A DNA stretch of 64,000 nt, taken from NCBI RefSeq assembly GCF_963675165.1, contig NC_087384.1, forward strand, positions 3,837,182 through 3,901,181. The letters run 5' to 3'. Both the position numbers and the translations under genes were made by a program. Positions 1 through 11,640 of the stretch are shown here, piece by piece (within the stretch, counting starts at the first letter, position 1; every line of letters begins with the position of its first letter). The DNA comes from Halichondria panicea (Eukaryota > Porifera > Demospongiae > Suberitida > Halichondriidae). The notes under the pieces are model-generated. The model was not told where the DNA came from and ran no database searches. It was given only the letters and a program-made list of their open reading frames with translations.

Positions 1-111
1 ACTACAACTCTGAGCCTTGGGCAGTTTCAGCAGTGGATTGCAGCTACCGCGCTTACTAGCGTATCCCTTATTTTAAGCGCTCATGAATCAGCCGCCGTTG
101 TTTTGGAACCA

Positions 112-278
112 CCGTCTGAGCACTCTTGTCATCGTTTTATGTGCCAAGACGGAAGTCGGAGTTAGCTCAACGCATTTGCATAGAAGCTGCATAAAAGCTG
201 CATAAGCAAGGCTCAGATTTAGCACCACCACAGCAAATACAATTTTGAAATTACTTCATGACAAGAGTGCTCAGACGG
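112..278. mobile_element. Short hairpin MITE
   Basis: A perfect 21 bp inverted repeat starting CCGTCTGAGCACTCTTG lies at 112-132 and 258-278 and encloses about 125 bp without coding potential. The size and perfect terminal repeats fit a non-autonomous DNA transposon. No clear target-site duplication was found, so the superfamily is unknown. Confidence 0.6.
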
Positions 279-279
279 G

Positions 280-2410
280 CTGAGCTGACTGCAGGCTTTT
301 TATAATGAAGCGCTTTTTCAATTATGCGAAGGTACAGCTAAATTTTGTTTATCTACGAGCTGTACAGTGCATGGTATATCGCCTTGAATACATAGTAGAT
401 CTATAATGATATTATACCTAGCTAGCTAGGATTGATACGAAGTGTATACTCGGTGGCCTATATCAACCTTATTGTCTCAGCGTGACTGCAGCCCAGTGAG
501 TAAGAACAGCCCAGTGAGTAAGATCGAGAGGAGACTCAAGTCAATGTATAGTATCCCTTAGATTTATGGGTACGTAGTTCACATTTAAAGCTCGTCAGTT
601 GAATCCACGAGGGGTGTTGAATGAAGGTCGGGGAGATGCTGGCCTGATAATATCGATTTTACGCTTTTTTACGCCCCTTTTTACGCCCCTTGCATGTTGC
701 CATATTTTTGCCATATTTCCCCCCCCCTCCCCCCTCCCATCTGTTGTGCGTCTCTGTCTGTAGTTCTTGTCTGTAGTTCTTGTGTTTTCAGTGACTTGAC
801 TCTGACTTGAATCCACGCATGATCACTCTCCAATCAATTACATGCATAGGACTTCTACTTCTAGACTGTGTGAGCAAAGTACGAGTGTGCGTGTAGTCCA
901 CCCGGCACAATAAACATTGTAGTATTCGACCAATACTGGATGCAGCAATATTTCCTTTTCTGCAGTTCAAGTCCAATCATGTCATGTCGCGTAACAGGTA
1001 GCAAGAGTATGGCTTCCCAGATTGAGAATGACGAAGATCGATATTGTTCCCAATAAAAGACAGTAAGTCAATGTACTAGGGTGTGGCTAAAACTACAAAG
1101 GATTTTTTTTTGTCAGCATGCCAGCATGCTCATTACCTGTTGACTGCAGAGAAATGGTGTCGTTGATTTTTTAAAAACTAAACGCTGCCACTCAGCCAGC
1201 CATCACTAAACAAATAAATGTAAATGCAACCCGAACCCAATATCAAAATTTCAAAATCACACTAATTCAAATATTTAGGTACATATAGCAAGACGCTATG
1301 CTTATAATTATTAGCACCTAGCATGATTGGTCAAAATGATTGGTCAAAACGAAATGTTTGGTGATCGTCATCGGCTCTCGATTTTCTGCCTGACAGAATC
1401 ACACTGTTGTGAACAGCAAAGTGGATATTAAAGTCTGTTACAAAAATGTCATGGCCCCGAGTGCTAGAGCAGGGTCATGCTGTAGAAAATCGGCGGCGCT
1501 CAGGAGAGCTCAGGAGATACATATGTTCTACCTGAATTATCAGCTACCTGAATTATCAGCTCTCGAATAATGGCTTTGTTCACGAGACGATGATAGCTTG
1601 AATAGTCTACATTGATTTGCTTCAGCTGGATAGCAGGGTCCACTAGATTTCTTTGTTTGCCACTTAAATAAAATATTGATTTTGTTGCTCACGAATCTTG
1701 GCCAAATGGACAGGTGTAAACACATTGTTTTTTGCAACATTCAACTGAAGTAATGTCAACACGAGGAGAGTTAGTTTTTCTTCCTCTTCCTCTTGATGTG
1801 TTTTTTGGTCCACTTTTCAGGCCGAATTCTTGCGAAGCCATGGTTATTTCTGCCCACTTCATATCGGCGACAGCTGTTTAATTTTATTCACATGAATGGG
1901 TGTATCTCATCTCACTCTGGGAAGAGCTAGTCCCGTGGATAGATTAGCAGCAGGGTAAGTTCAAAAACATCGTTTTATCTGTTGTATTTGGCCTCTTTGA
2001 CCAGAGCCCTTCAATTTGTAGTGGCCTTATATATGTATATAGAGTGAGACTATATCTGTTCACTCTCAAGGTTCATTATCGGAATACTGTATACGTTAGC
2101 CAACCTTGCTTTAGTGTCATTTTTTAGGTGTGGTCCGTTTCTATCCTTTTGCTAAGTTTACACAACCTTACCACAAGAAAGATTGGAAGCGACTTGCCGC
2201 AAAACTTTGGGATCAGATCAGATGGATCACAATACGGTCGAGTTGGGCAATTCCATGGGACAAACGACCAATCAGGCCAGCATTCCTGAAGACACACAAG
2301 ACTTGATAGCTCATCTCAACCTCGTAGGTTGGGAGTAGGTTGGGAGTAGTTTTCTTGGATTTATGGATTTTGACTTGTGGCTTTGCAACTTCATGATGCG
2401 TGGTATCGGC
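280..2410. other. Gene-free stretch with microduplications
   Basis: No convincing exon was seen. The stretch contains C-rich and T-rich tracts (about 715-738) and several perfect short tandem duplications: about 491-522 (18 bp unit), 758-784 (13 bp unit), 1497-1516 (10 bp unit), 1531-1561 (16 bp unit) and about 2325-2350 (about 12 bp unit). Short open frames here have no recognisable domain and are probably chance. Confidence 0.5.
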
Positions 2411-2417
2411 ATGCTGA

Positions 2418-2568
2418 ATACCGTATAGCGTGTAATTTTCGTGGGGCAAAATATTCGGGAGGTTTTACTTTACCTGCAAGCAACCACGAATATATTACAC
2501 GAATATAATTATTACCCCGAAATGTGAAATGTCCCATATTTTGTCCCCCGAAAATTACCCGCTATACG
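2418..2568. mobile_element. Hairpin element with 'cgtatagcg..aattttcg' ends
   Basis: The left arm reads ATACCGTATAGCGTGTAATTT and the right arm carries the inverted counterpart (AAAATTACCCGCTATACG). Between them, inverted CGTGGGGCAAAATATTCG-like and ATTTTGTCCCCCG-like blocks continue the imperfect hairpin. Related copies lie near 2905-3025 and 49794-49915. The architecture is that of a foldback MITE. Its transposase family cannot be set from this sequence. Confidence 0.55.
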
Positions 2569-2904
2569 AGTGTGACTGAATATTTCGTGTGTTGCTAAAA
2601 AGTAATATCAATAATAATCCAGCAGCAGTTTGCAGCTCTGTTCTCACTCTTGCAGCTGCCTAGCGTTCACGCACTATTCTGAAAAGGCATTCCAAGTAAG
2701 CAGCCAGTTACGCGTTACGCCGAAGGTTGCACTAGTTTGTGTGTGTAGGTTTTTAACTGTTATGTTTTTAACTGTTACAGATCTCCATCCCATCAGTTAG
2801 TCATATATATTCACATATATATGACTGCATTTTAATTCATAAGTTAACAAACATGACTTTTCACCAAATATGTAGCCACATTGTAGGTAGTTGTGGTGGC
2901 TGGT

Positions 2905-3025
2905 AATTTTCGTGGGGCAAAATATTCGTGGTTTTCGTGGTTTTCGTGGTTGGAGGTCTGACCACGAATATTTTACCGGAAATGTTTCAATATTGCTCCC
3001 GAAAAAAATTACCCGTATTTACCAA
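2905..3025. mobile_element. Second copy of the 'aattttcg' hairpin element
   Basis: GGTAATTTTCGTGGGGCAAA on the left pairs imperfectly with TGCTCCCGAAAAAAATTACC on the right, and the inner arms contain CGTGGTT and ACCACGAATATTTTACC. Three consecutive 'ttttcgtgg' units in the left arm look like a local expansion. It is related to the element near 2418-2568. Confidence 0.5.
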
Positions 3026-3539
3026 GCGGTACGTGCTATAAAGCTCACACTTAAAATTTTTAATTACAGGTACCAGTGTTAGCAAACATTGCCACCCACA
3101 AAACGATTGTTGTCAGATATCCATTGCCTTCTAACCATCCATTGCCTTCTAAGTTCTTTTTTTTGAGGAAAGAAGCACCAAAATGTGTCAAAACACTAAC
3201 TGGAATAACGGCTACCGTACATTTATATCAGGCACCGTATGTGTTATAACAACACCAGTACCGTACCGTTGGGACACACACGAGTGCCTCTTCCCAGCGA
3301 GAAAAAGTCTAGATATCAATTGCTGTATAAAGATGAGACGACACCTGTAAATTTCACATCACTACCGATGTTGAAATTGTTATGCCATTAACTGGAGCAC
3401 GGTTTCATTGGTAATTATACATAGTATATACACATGGCTCACGAGTAGCACTAAACCGAGTAGCACTAAACATAATAATAATTATAGCCAGGTAATTTCC
3501 ATACGTGGTTCAGCAATAATCAGTTTGGTTGATACCTGT

Positions 3540-3720
3540 AGTTATGCTGCCTCGGTGCGCATGCGCAAGCGAGGTATACGGTAGTGTGTTTGTGTGTATG
3601 TGTGTGTGTCTGTGTAGACTGCTACAGCTGCTCAAGGATGAATCAAGTGCAAGTAAGAGTCTGTTTACTTGGATTTTAATTCGTGGATTTGCAAAATAAT
3701 CCTTCATTGTCGAGTTATGC
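3540..3720. repeat. Palindromic GCGCATGCGC core plus TG microsatellite repeat
   Basis: The block reads: inverted GCCTCGGTGCGC / GCGCAAGCGAGG, then 'tatacggtagtgtg', then a (TG)n-like tract, then a conserved tail (ctgctacagctgctcaagga ... ggattttaattcgtggattt). The same order of GC palindrome, microsatellite and tail recurs near 53640-53720, 56560-56670, 58735-58850 and (inverted) 63490-63690. It is a dispersed repeat family, probably a non-autonomous mobile element. Confidence 0.55.
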
Positions 3721-4076
3721 CTACTTTGTTTTGCCTAGTTTGTTTTGCTTACTTGGAATGCGTTTTCAGAAGAGCACGTAGTCAAACTAGTGTTGCTACT
3801 CTACTTAGTAGCTAGCTCTACATTACCACGATAGCTATTGGTAGCTGCAAGACTAGCAAAAGAGCTGCAAAGGACAGTAGGCAGCCATTCTGAAACCAAG
3901 CCCCCCTTTCTTTTGGAAAAATTAAGGGGCGTGGTTCCGTCTATCTAATTATTTTTGCGCATGCCCAATCCTCGTGTTTAACACTGGCTATTCTTTCTGA
4001 GAGCAACAATTTTCCTTGATCCTTGGTAAGTGATTTACTATTCCTACTATAATTATAGGCAACTTGTTTAAACAGT

Positions 4077-4480
4077 TCATAATAAAAGAGAGTGCATCAA
4101 GTGATCAACAACAAAACTTAATGAATATGCAATCACAGTTAAACTTACACAGCTGTTGACTCGGGAAGGAACTTGATAATCACATTTTTCGAATTGTACT
4201 CGAATACAGGCTTCTGAAACATGTGTATCTTTCCTACCCGCGAGAGTTGTTCCATAAACGTACAAGGATATGAACTTCGATTCACTCATAAATATCAATT
4301 TTGCTGCTCTGGACAAATTTTTGAAGCATTTGGCAATCTTCTTTTGAACATCGTCTTGCTTTACAGCTAAGACAACTTCGATACTGTCCATCAATGACAC
4401 AGATGGAGCTTTCACGTCCTTTTGATAAGTATACTTTCGAATCAAATTCTTCCCTTACTATGAGCTCTCTCAAAACGTAA
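4077..4480 (-). other. Possible minus-strand exon with Cys-rich patch (unrecognised)
   Basis: Two overlapping open frames cover this stretch. One (4282-4473) contains a Cys-rich run reading C-V-I-D-G-Q-Y-R-S-C-L-S-C-K-A-R-R-C-S-K-E-D-C, which resembles a small zinc-binding module. The other (4077-4445) is longer but has no recognisable domain. A microduplication or small indel may have separated parts of one coding exon. I do not recognise the family, and the region may be a decayed transposon gene. Low confidence. Confidence 0.25.
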
Positions 4481-4559
4481 CTTTCTCCTTCTAGTGTTCC
4501 AATGTCATTTTCCCGCTAAAGTAACATCTTGCACCTTTTTTCCCCGTGTTAACAGTGCA

Positions 4560-5010
4560 CTGAAAAAACAATCGGGTAGGAACTACCCACAACAGATGGT
4601 TGAATTAACCGTAAATCTTAACTGTTGAAATAGCATGTTGTACGGTTAAGCATGTTGTACGGTTATTATAACTCTTTAGTCATGAGGAATTACAACCCAA
4701 TGTAGTGGTGAAAAAACAACTACCATGACAGTTTATTTAACCGTTATGAACAGAGTATAGTTAAGCAAGAGTGCTGGTACAAGTAACCAAATGTGCTATT
4801 TAATATAACCTTTCATAAGAGTGGGAAAGAGTGGGAAAGTTGACCCAACTACAGGTAAAATAACCGTACACATAGGTCGGTATAAACATGCAAGCTATTC
4901 AGTATGAGTAAAGTAACCCCTACGTGGGTTAATATTACCTTGCAAAAGAGGCTAATTGACTCAGTGTATACTGGTGTGATTTAACCATTCACAAATAGAC
5001 CCAAAAATGG
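4560..5010. repeat. Non-coding region with recurrent ttaacc/ggtta motifs
   Basis: Imperfect, interspersed motifs such as 'gggtaggaactaccc', 'ggttgaattaaccgta' and 'gtacggtta' recur through about 450 bp. There is a 17 bp perfect tandem duplication near 4634-4667. Similar 'ttatttctacccaa.tgagttacaacaac.gtaa' segments occur at about 11690-11725 and 11866-11905, next to the copia element. I see no coding potential. It may be a degenerate dispersed repeat. Confidence 0.35.
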
Positions 5011-5308
5011 GTTAAACAAACTTTCTCATGAGGTATACTAAACATGACAAAAAAAGTCGAGAAACAAGTTCGGATTCAACATAAATGCAGAAACCACAGC
5101 TATATAAGAACTAGGTCGGTCTGGTGTTAAGGATGACATGGTGCACAGGGCATCATATCTTTGTGATTGTGATATATTAATGGATGAAATTTAGTAGTTT
5201 TGTACGAAATGTACACGCTTAAAATGTCATGTGACCTTCAGCGATGTCGTTACAGTGTGATTTACAGTGTGATTAAGAAGATAAAAAAGGAGGATTAGAA
5301 AGAAGTGT

Positions 5309-5384
5309 AGCCACACCCCCAAATTTTTTTATTTAGACATATCCGGGCGGAGTTGCACTTCACAAAAAATTTGGGGGTGTGGCT
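5309..5384. repeat. Perfect 21 bp inverted repeat (hairpin)
   Basis: The arms AGCCACACCCCCAAATTTTT (5309-5329) and the complementary AAAAATTTGGGGGTGTGGCT (5364-5384) flank a 34 bp loop. It would form a strong hairpin in DNA or RNA. It could be a very short foldback element. Confidence 0.55.
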
Positions 5385-6746
5385 GCACTTGTTTGTATTC
5401 CGGAAATTGTAAAGTTGTATACATGTTCCTTCATGCATGCACCAAATTTTATAACACACCCTCCCCTTGAAGATGCTATCTGCTCCTCGTGTGGTGGCCA
5501 TGATTGGTGAATGTAACAAGCAGTATTTCGTGTTAATGGAGTTGTGAGGTGTCATCACTACCACTTTATGTTGCTTTGCTTTTGCTTGTTTGTATACATT
5601 GCTACTCAGTGTTGTTATTGTTAAGGATGGCTATTGTGGCTATTGTGGCTATTGTTAAGGATGGCTCAATTAATTATTGGGATTTATTGTGGATTTCTTG
5701 TATATGTGATTATATCTGTGATTATATCTGTTACATATAAACTGATGAAATTTAGCTTTACGTGTAATTAACTTGAGTTCGAGACTGTCCTGTCACCGAA
5801 ATTGATAACACCTTTAACGCACATACTTGCTCATCTGCAATTTGCTATACCTGCTACTGACTAGATTCTGGCTAATTGCTACTACAAATGCTCTATCAAA
5901 TGCTCTATCAAATGCTCTATCACGGTGACTACAATTACAATTAACCCTAACTTGTCTCTATCCTGTTTGTACTTGGTGTCCGGTTCAGAGAACGGGTGAT
6001 CAAACTTCGACATACCAGAATTTAGATCTAGTTCATTAGGCCAAGTGAGAACGAACTTCGGCAAGTAATACTGATACTGTTCTTTGAAATTGTGCTTTAC
6101 TGTGCTCTCATCTACAGCCACTTGGGATACACGCCTGTGTTCTTTAAGTTTTAAGACAAAAAGAGCGCTTGAACGCTTCCGAAGTTATCCTAGGAGTCGA
6201 TCAATGTCTGCTGCAGTTGTGACAGAGTCTGCAAGTGATAGATATACATAGACAAGATAATACTACTCAATAAGCATAAACACTTGTGCTTAGTAGAAGA
6301 TTCGTTGTGCACACGTACTTTCGGTATTCATGTGGAACAGAGCTAGTGGACGTGGACTGTACGACAGAAGAGCTGTTAGCAGACTGACGTCTTATGGCTG
6401 CATCAGGATGATGCCTATATACATGGGTGTACAATGAAGAGAAGCTTCTTGAGGTCACAGTGCAGCTGTTAATCGCACAACAAACAAGAAACCTGGGGTC
6501 ATTTGAGTGAACTAGGCTCAGTAATAGTGCAATAGAGGGACACGCACAGCTTCTGCTGTAGAGCGGGGATTGTACATGACCTTGAACTTCTAGCTAGTAT
6601 ACAGTATAGTACAGCAGTACAGCCTGCGGCGGCTTGCAGGCTCGCATCATTATTACAAAGAAGATGTGACACACCGCGTGGTACGTAAAATCACAGCTGT
6701 TTTATCCGTGCCTAGTCCTTCGGCTATTTCTCTAGCTCTAAGCTCG

Positions 6747-7490
6747 ATGTCAGTAGATGAACTTTCTCTTTGGCTAAAAGATGGTGGAATACCAGTCAAG
6801 CGGTAATCTAGTACGCAGCTAGCTAATTAATTTGTACATCCTCTCTTTAGGCCTTCATTAGCCTCACAGAACAGGACGTAAAAGAAATGGTGCCACCTAT
6901 AGGCCTTGTCAAGAAAATAAAATAGTCAAGTTACGTCAGGTAATTGCTTGGTAGTTTTTGTTTGTTTGTAATAAATAATTTCTACTTAGTGTTCCCTGCT
7001 CTACAAGACTGCACCTCACTTTCTCAAATTTCCAGCCCTTCAACCCCTGGGTCTTCTGCGTCAAAGACAAGCCGTTCCAGTGGATATGAAATACCTGAAC
7101 ACTGGCGCCCTGAGGTTGTATTCATAAAGAATTACTCGCAGTTACTCGAAGAATCTGCTCGGTGTGAATTGTTCGTACACTTGTCAGTTTGCTCTTTAGT
7201 CGCTTCGCTAAACCAACCAGAAAACCAACCAGAGAACAGTGTGGTGCACTAGCACGGCAACTAATCCTGAAGCACCCATTTATGAAAGACTGTATGGGAA
7301 CTGTATGGGAAATATATGTGAGTGTACTTGAGATATACTGTGTACGTAGTACGTAATTATGTGTAATGTGTACTCGTACCAGTGACATGTAATTATCACA
7401 CAGGTAACTTGGGAAGACAAAATGTGACAGGCTCTGGGAAAACAGACCAATTCGCGCAGATATCAATATTGAGCTAGACCCAAATTCTCT
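6747..7490 (+). pseudogene. SAM-domain family gene, 5' exons, frame-damaged
   Basis: Plausible exons are 6747-6802 (starts ATG, encodes MSVDELSLWLKDGGIP, donor gtaatc), 6851-6939 (after a pyrimidine-tract acceptor; FISLTEQDVKEMVPPIGL), 6991-7160 (Ser/Pro-rich linker then EIPEHWRPEVV) and about 7160-7316 (VRTLVSLLF, LARQLILKHPFMKDCMG). The first two resemble the start and helix-5 region of a SAM (sterile alpha motif) domain, a protein-interaction module. The later block matches my memory of a conserved region in multi-copy sponge proteins. Lesions: a 5 bp duplication near 6912-6922 introduces a stop in the SAM end, a small shift lies near 7165, and an in-frame 12 bp duplication lies near 7213-7236. 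Further exons of the same family appear at 11230-11640. Probably a pseudogene or a young broken paralogue. Confidence 0.45.
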
Positions 7491-7732
7491 CAAAAGTCTA
7501 GTTTTTGCACAATACCTTTATATAATGCCTGTAGGCGAAGTTTTAAGCTCCAAATAGACTTCCAACATAGCGTGCGAGCTGCCTAAAGAAGGCTACCTCA
7601 CTCTGGAAGTTTCTTTCTTGCGTATACGGAAACATTGAAGTGTACGTGACGTCACGCGTTGGGGGTTTTTCCCTGTGAACATGGGCGGGCTCGCATGCGC
7701 GAAGCCAGGTGCAAATGCATGCAGCAAGCACA

Positions 7733-8575
7733 ATGGATTCTTCCAAGTCTAGCAGCGCTCTGGAGACAGCCAGCTCTGGAGACAGCCAAGGCTATAAATG
7801 ACATTCTGAGACTGCGGACCAGAGACCACTGGAAGATGTTATTTCTACATGGTTAGACCTTGAAGACAGGGAGGAAGACCAACACAGAGGCGACATTGAC
7901 GACACAGGTACGTACGTACGTACAAGCAATAAAAGTCATACAATAAAAACAACATTAATTAAGACGTATTGGGAGGAGGGGGTATTGAGGAGGAGGGGAC
8001 AGGTTCAGACGCTAGTTTTCAGCAAAGCAACAGCTTCTCACTGCAAGGTAAAAAACATTAATTAAAAATGAACGTCAACATGTAAACCCTTACCTTTCGT
8101 TTAGATTTCAGTGACGATGACGATTACGATGGGTTAGGGTTACCAGACACGGTGGAGGAAGTTCTTGAGGAAGTTCTTGCAACAACGCTCCCTCCTGCCA
8201 TTCCAGCAACCCCTACGACCCCCTCTCGCACTCGAAGAGTCCTCCTCCCTGACCCAATTGAAGCTGAGTTTAACTGAAGACGACAAAGTTAAGACACATA
8301 TGGGTGCCACCTGCGGGTGTAAACTATACGGAGGTAAACCCTGCTCCAAACAGTTCTCACTCACTCATGTGCTGGAGATAAGGATGTCGGCGATGGACCT
8401 GTCAGCCAGTGAGCTGGATGTGGCAGCCTGCACCAACCAGAGCACCAACCAGAGCGAAGATGTGGTTGTCGAGTCCAGACACTTAGCCACGGAAAGGATC
8501 AACGCATACAGCCGCTACACTCATCAAGGGAAACGTGTGTGTCCCTACATGTTCGGATTTCTCAATACCGTAGGT
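7733..8575 (+). pseudogene. Acidic/Cys-rich multi-exon gene fragment (CGCKL...PCS family)
   Basis: Likely exons are 7733-7910 (ATG, Ser-rich then acidic), about 7963-8047 and 8106-8575, with GT/AG borders at each. The last exon has an Asp-rich start, a Thr/Pro linker, then GATCGCKLYGGKPCSKQFS, ELDVAAC and GKRVCPYMFGFLNTVG. This resembles, from memory, the N-terminal part of a large cnidarian/sponge multi-copy protein family of unknown function that may be transposon-related. A 16 bp tandem duplication at 7757-7788 and a 1-2 nt shift near 8270 break the frame. In-frame duplications lie near 8157-8180 and 8433-8456. The rest of the gene is not found downstream, so this is a truncated pseudogene. 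Confidence 0.4.
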
Positions 8576-8639
8576 ATGTTTCGTAATCTAAAAGTGAATA
8601 AGAGAAGAAACACGTAAAACACATTATTGTATGTATAAT

Positions 8640-9480
8640 TGTAACACACACACACACACACACACAATGTTGGTGAATGTGCCAAATGATAGCTAGAGCA
8701 AAGCATCACCTATACACAATGATATGCTTAGTGTACACATAACCTAGTTTCATACCAGAGCTATGTGCGTTGAGCTGTGAAATAGAAGTACTGAGAAAAC
8801 TGGTTTACTTTTCCTTGTACAATATTAGGGAAGCCATCGAAAATAAGAGGTACTTGTCCCTGAAGGCTGGATAGTTCAGAGGTGAATCATGCAAGGGATA
8901 ATCTAACTACCCAATACCAGTTACACTACTACTACAGTGCCTTTAGCCTAGAGAGTAAATACCACAATAGAGTGAGTAGTTGTAATTAAATGTATCTCAA
9001 GATTGCTAACATCTATTCAAAAATATTTCCCCAAAAGTAGTTGTAGTGGGAAATCATTTTAGGTGAAAAATGGGGGTGATCATACAAAACTATGTGTAAC
9101 ATCAAATATCTCCAGAACTTTTTGCATCAAAAGATAGAAAATTTATTAACAATTAATGTGCAAAAACAATTATACCTTAGCCGACAAATTTGCTCGAGTT
9201 CCATCGCTAAGCGAAAAGGCACCCAAAATTGAGCATTAATCAGTACGCGTGTACTTAGCTTAGCAATGGAACGTTTTCGGCTAAGGTATGGAACTTTGGC
9301 ACAGCATTCCTGAATAGTTAACCTAACATGCATGGTTACGTATAGCTTGCACTATAAAAAATATTGGTGTTATAATTATAACCACCTTTGGTTGCCATGG
9401 ATCTTTTTGGATATGTATTAGATAATTTGTTACCAACACAATGGCATCATAATTATTAAAATTAAAAGCACAATTTCAAT
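8640..9480. other. Gene-free stretch with small palindromic element
   Basis: There is a CA microsatellite at 8645-8665. An imperfect inverted repeat at about 9174-9287 has arms beginning TACCTTAGCCGA and ending TCGGCTAAGGTA, with inner arms gttccatcgctaagc/gcttagcaatggaac. It resembles a ~115 bp foldback MITE. Nothing else is convincing. Confidence 0.5.
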
Positions 9481-9484
9481 ACAA

Positions 9485-10319
9485 TTAAACACACTTTACA
9501 CAATAACACACTTTACACAATAAATAACTTAGAGGTAGTCCGAGTGGGTTGCACAACATGGCTTTTGCGACTTTTAGGAACGTGAAGAAGTGTACAGCAC
9601 CAGTGCCAACGTAAACTTTACTGTCATTTGTCTCAAAGTTAATTTTTAGCTTCAAAGGTACAACATTGTTGTCATTCACAAGCCGGTGAAATCCCAATAT
9701 AGCAGAAGATTGGAAAAACCTTTTAATTTTGATAGCCCATACGAGTCGTCAGTAATAACATTCCTGCAATTGCTTGAGAGAGGTTGAGTTGGTTGATCTT
9801 GTCCTCTCCTACACATCCTAACAACACATTTTTCTCTGAATCTTGATCGGAGGGGATACCATCATCCCCCACCTCCATGGGAATGCATGCAGAATATACT
9901 ACGTCTGACACAACATAATTATCTCTATGATAAAATGCCAGGTCAGGTCGTGACGACGCATGTGGACACAATCCAGAAACAATCTGCTGACCGTGTAGGA
10001 GGGACAACATAGACACCACTTCAAATTCAACCCCCAGCCAGTTCGGGAGCTATTGACCGTGTTAATGAACCTTCTTCCAACTGGAATGTGAGGGCATCCT
10101 TCAATATAATTCCGATCAGCAAGTTTTTGCACAACTAACCGTGTGCACAGGCAGGTCGTCCATTGCCAAATTAAACGGCATTATTGCTGTGGGCGGTACA
10201 GTGACCTTGTAGGCATCAAAGTAATTTGACGGCTTGTAGTTGTGCATCTTGATGTTCCGACAGGACATATGTTTCATTTGCCACATACAAATATTTGCCA
10301 ACGAGAACCCTCTTTCCAC
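9485..10319 (-). pseudogene. Possible PD-(D/E)XK-like nuclease gene fragment
   Basis: Minus-strand open blocks follow one another. 10116-10319 encodes a segment ending in NLAMDDLPVHT with a GTTAGT donor. A block from about 10049 to 9723, after a 'tcaatag' acceptor, begins NWLGVEFEVVSMLSLLHG and continues with RPDLAFY, then LLGCVGEDKI and QAIAGMLLL. 9485-9697 encodes VPLKLKINFETNDSKVYVG. The order of D (RPDLAFY), E-x-K (GEDK) and a following Q-containing helix resembles the PD-(D/E)XK restriction-like fold. This is pattern matching only. Frames differ between blocks, so introns or decay are needed. I do not recognise a named family. Confidence 0.3.
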
Positions 10320-10464
10320 CTATAAATAGGGACGTATCTTCCTGGTTGATCACACCGTTTTGTACACCAAATGAATGGAGGTTGATGTAACGAGAAAGAG
10401 TACAGTGTCCTGAATGAAAGAAAACAATGCTAATACAGAATTACTCCTAATAATGAAAAAACTA

Positions 10465-10796
10465 GGGTTGAACCAGGAGCAGATTACTCCACGCGAGTTT
10501 GGAAATCATACATCGTGTGTTTCCTAAAGGCCGCATTGCCTTATAAGGAAGTTGTTTAAGTACAGTGTACATATACTGTACATCAGTATATGTAACGCGG
10601 TCAGCCTGGTATACATCATGGAAGAGACTGTCGACTGTCATTGGCGAGGTACAGAAAGAGGAGCATATATCTAGTTACTTAGCAGAGAGAAAGTTGCTAG
10701 ACCAAGCCTATTGTTACTTGCAAATGTGTTTCTGGTCAGCCTAGTGCCCGCTTAAAATGACCATTATTACTATCTGTAATCTGCTCCTGGTTGAAC
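10465..10796. mobile_element. TA-flanked MITE abutting the next MITE
   Basis: The ends carry inverted AACCAGGAGCAGATTA arms (left from 10465, right ending 10796). Both sides are flanked by TA (10463-10464 and 10797-10798), as expected for Tc1/mariner-type targets. The interior lacks coding potential. Confidence 0.55.
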
Positions 10797-10798
10797 TA

Positions 10799-11168
10799 CA
10801 GTGCAATAACCGAAGAGAGTAGAACATCTTTTTTTTTTATAACTTTTTTACCGTTTGCTGCATATTCTAAAGTAAAGGTGATATGATCTATTTGAGTGCA
10901 GGTACTGAAAGTTCAACTATTGGCGCTTCCATTGGACCACCACCTGTTACATCATATGACATCACCTAACCCTAACAGATTTTCGGAGGTACACATCTTC
11001 AGACAGCCATTTTATGTTGATGATGTCATATGATGTAACAGGTGGTGATCCAATGGAAGCGCCAATAGTTGAACTTTCAGTACCTGCACTCAAATAGATT
11101 ATATCACCTTTACTTTAGAAGAAATGCAACAAACTGTAAAAAAAAGACTATCTTTGGTTGTTGCAAGA
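10799..11168. mobile_element. Foldback Tc1/mariner-type MITE with ~110 bp arms
   Basis: It begins CAGTGCAATAACCGAAGAGA after TA at 10797-10798. The arms of about 110 bp include CTGAAAGTTCAACTATTGGCG (left) and its complement (right, about 11045-11100), around a centre with 'cagccattttatgttgatga'. The right terminus is degraded relative to the left. A larger relative with intact CAGTG ends lies at 59165-59998. No transposase is present. Confidence 0.65.
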
Positions 11169-11229
11169 TAATTAATGGTGGAAAGAGTACGGAACGTAAT
11201 AAAGCGTGACCGCACACTACTGGTCCTCT

Positions 11230-11640
11230 TTCAGAAATCACAAAAAAGAACAAAATTTCTCCCGAAGCCAAGAAAAAAGGTTCACTGTTACGCTCCAGTG
11301 CAAAGTCCCACTTATCTGCTGTAAGTACTGAGCAAAGCCACGAGTCCCTCTGATGAAATCAACATACCCAAGCCGTCGACTGTTCATTCTAAATGATGCT
11401 GCCATATCCTTGACGATTATCCAGCTCTTAAACGTCAAGCAGTGGTAAGATATTATTCTATTTTTATGTAATTCAACATCTTACATGTAGATTGAACAAG
11501 AACTTAACTTAATCACTGATAATGAAGATATGAGGGGGAATTTCTTATCTCAATGGAAATTTTATTGTGCAATTCTCCTCTATGGACGTAAGAGTGGGAT
11601 TTCTTCTGTGTTAAAGGTTAATGAACATGGTGAGTTTCAA
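11230..11640 (+). pseudogene. SAM-family gene, downstream exons (decayed)
   Basis: About 11335-11450 contains, in shifting frames, KPRVPLMKSTYPSRRLFILNDAA and then DDYPALKRQAV before a gtaaga donor. About 11492-11631, after a 'tacatgtag' acceptor, encodes IEQELNLITDNEDM..., then QWKFYCAILLYGRK, before a GGTGAG donor. These match the later part of the same SAM-containing sponge family (from memory) as the exons at 6747-7490, on the same strand. The simplest reading is one gene split by the ~3.7 kb of unrelated sequence at 7.5-11.2 kb. Frame changes show decay. Confidence 0.4.
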
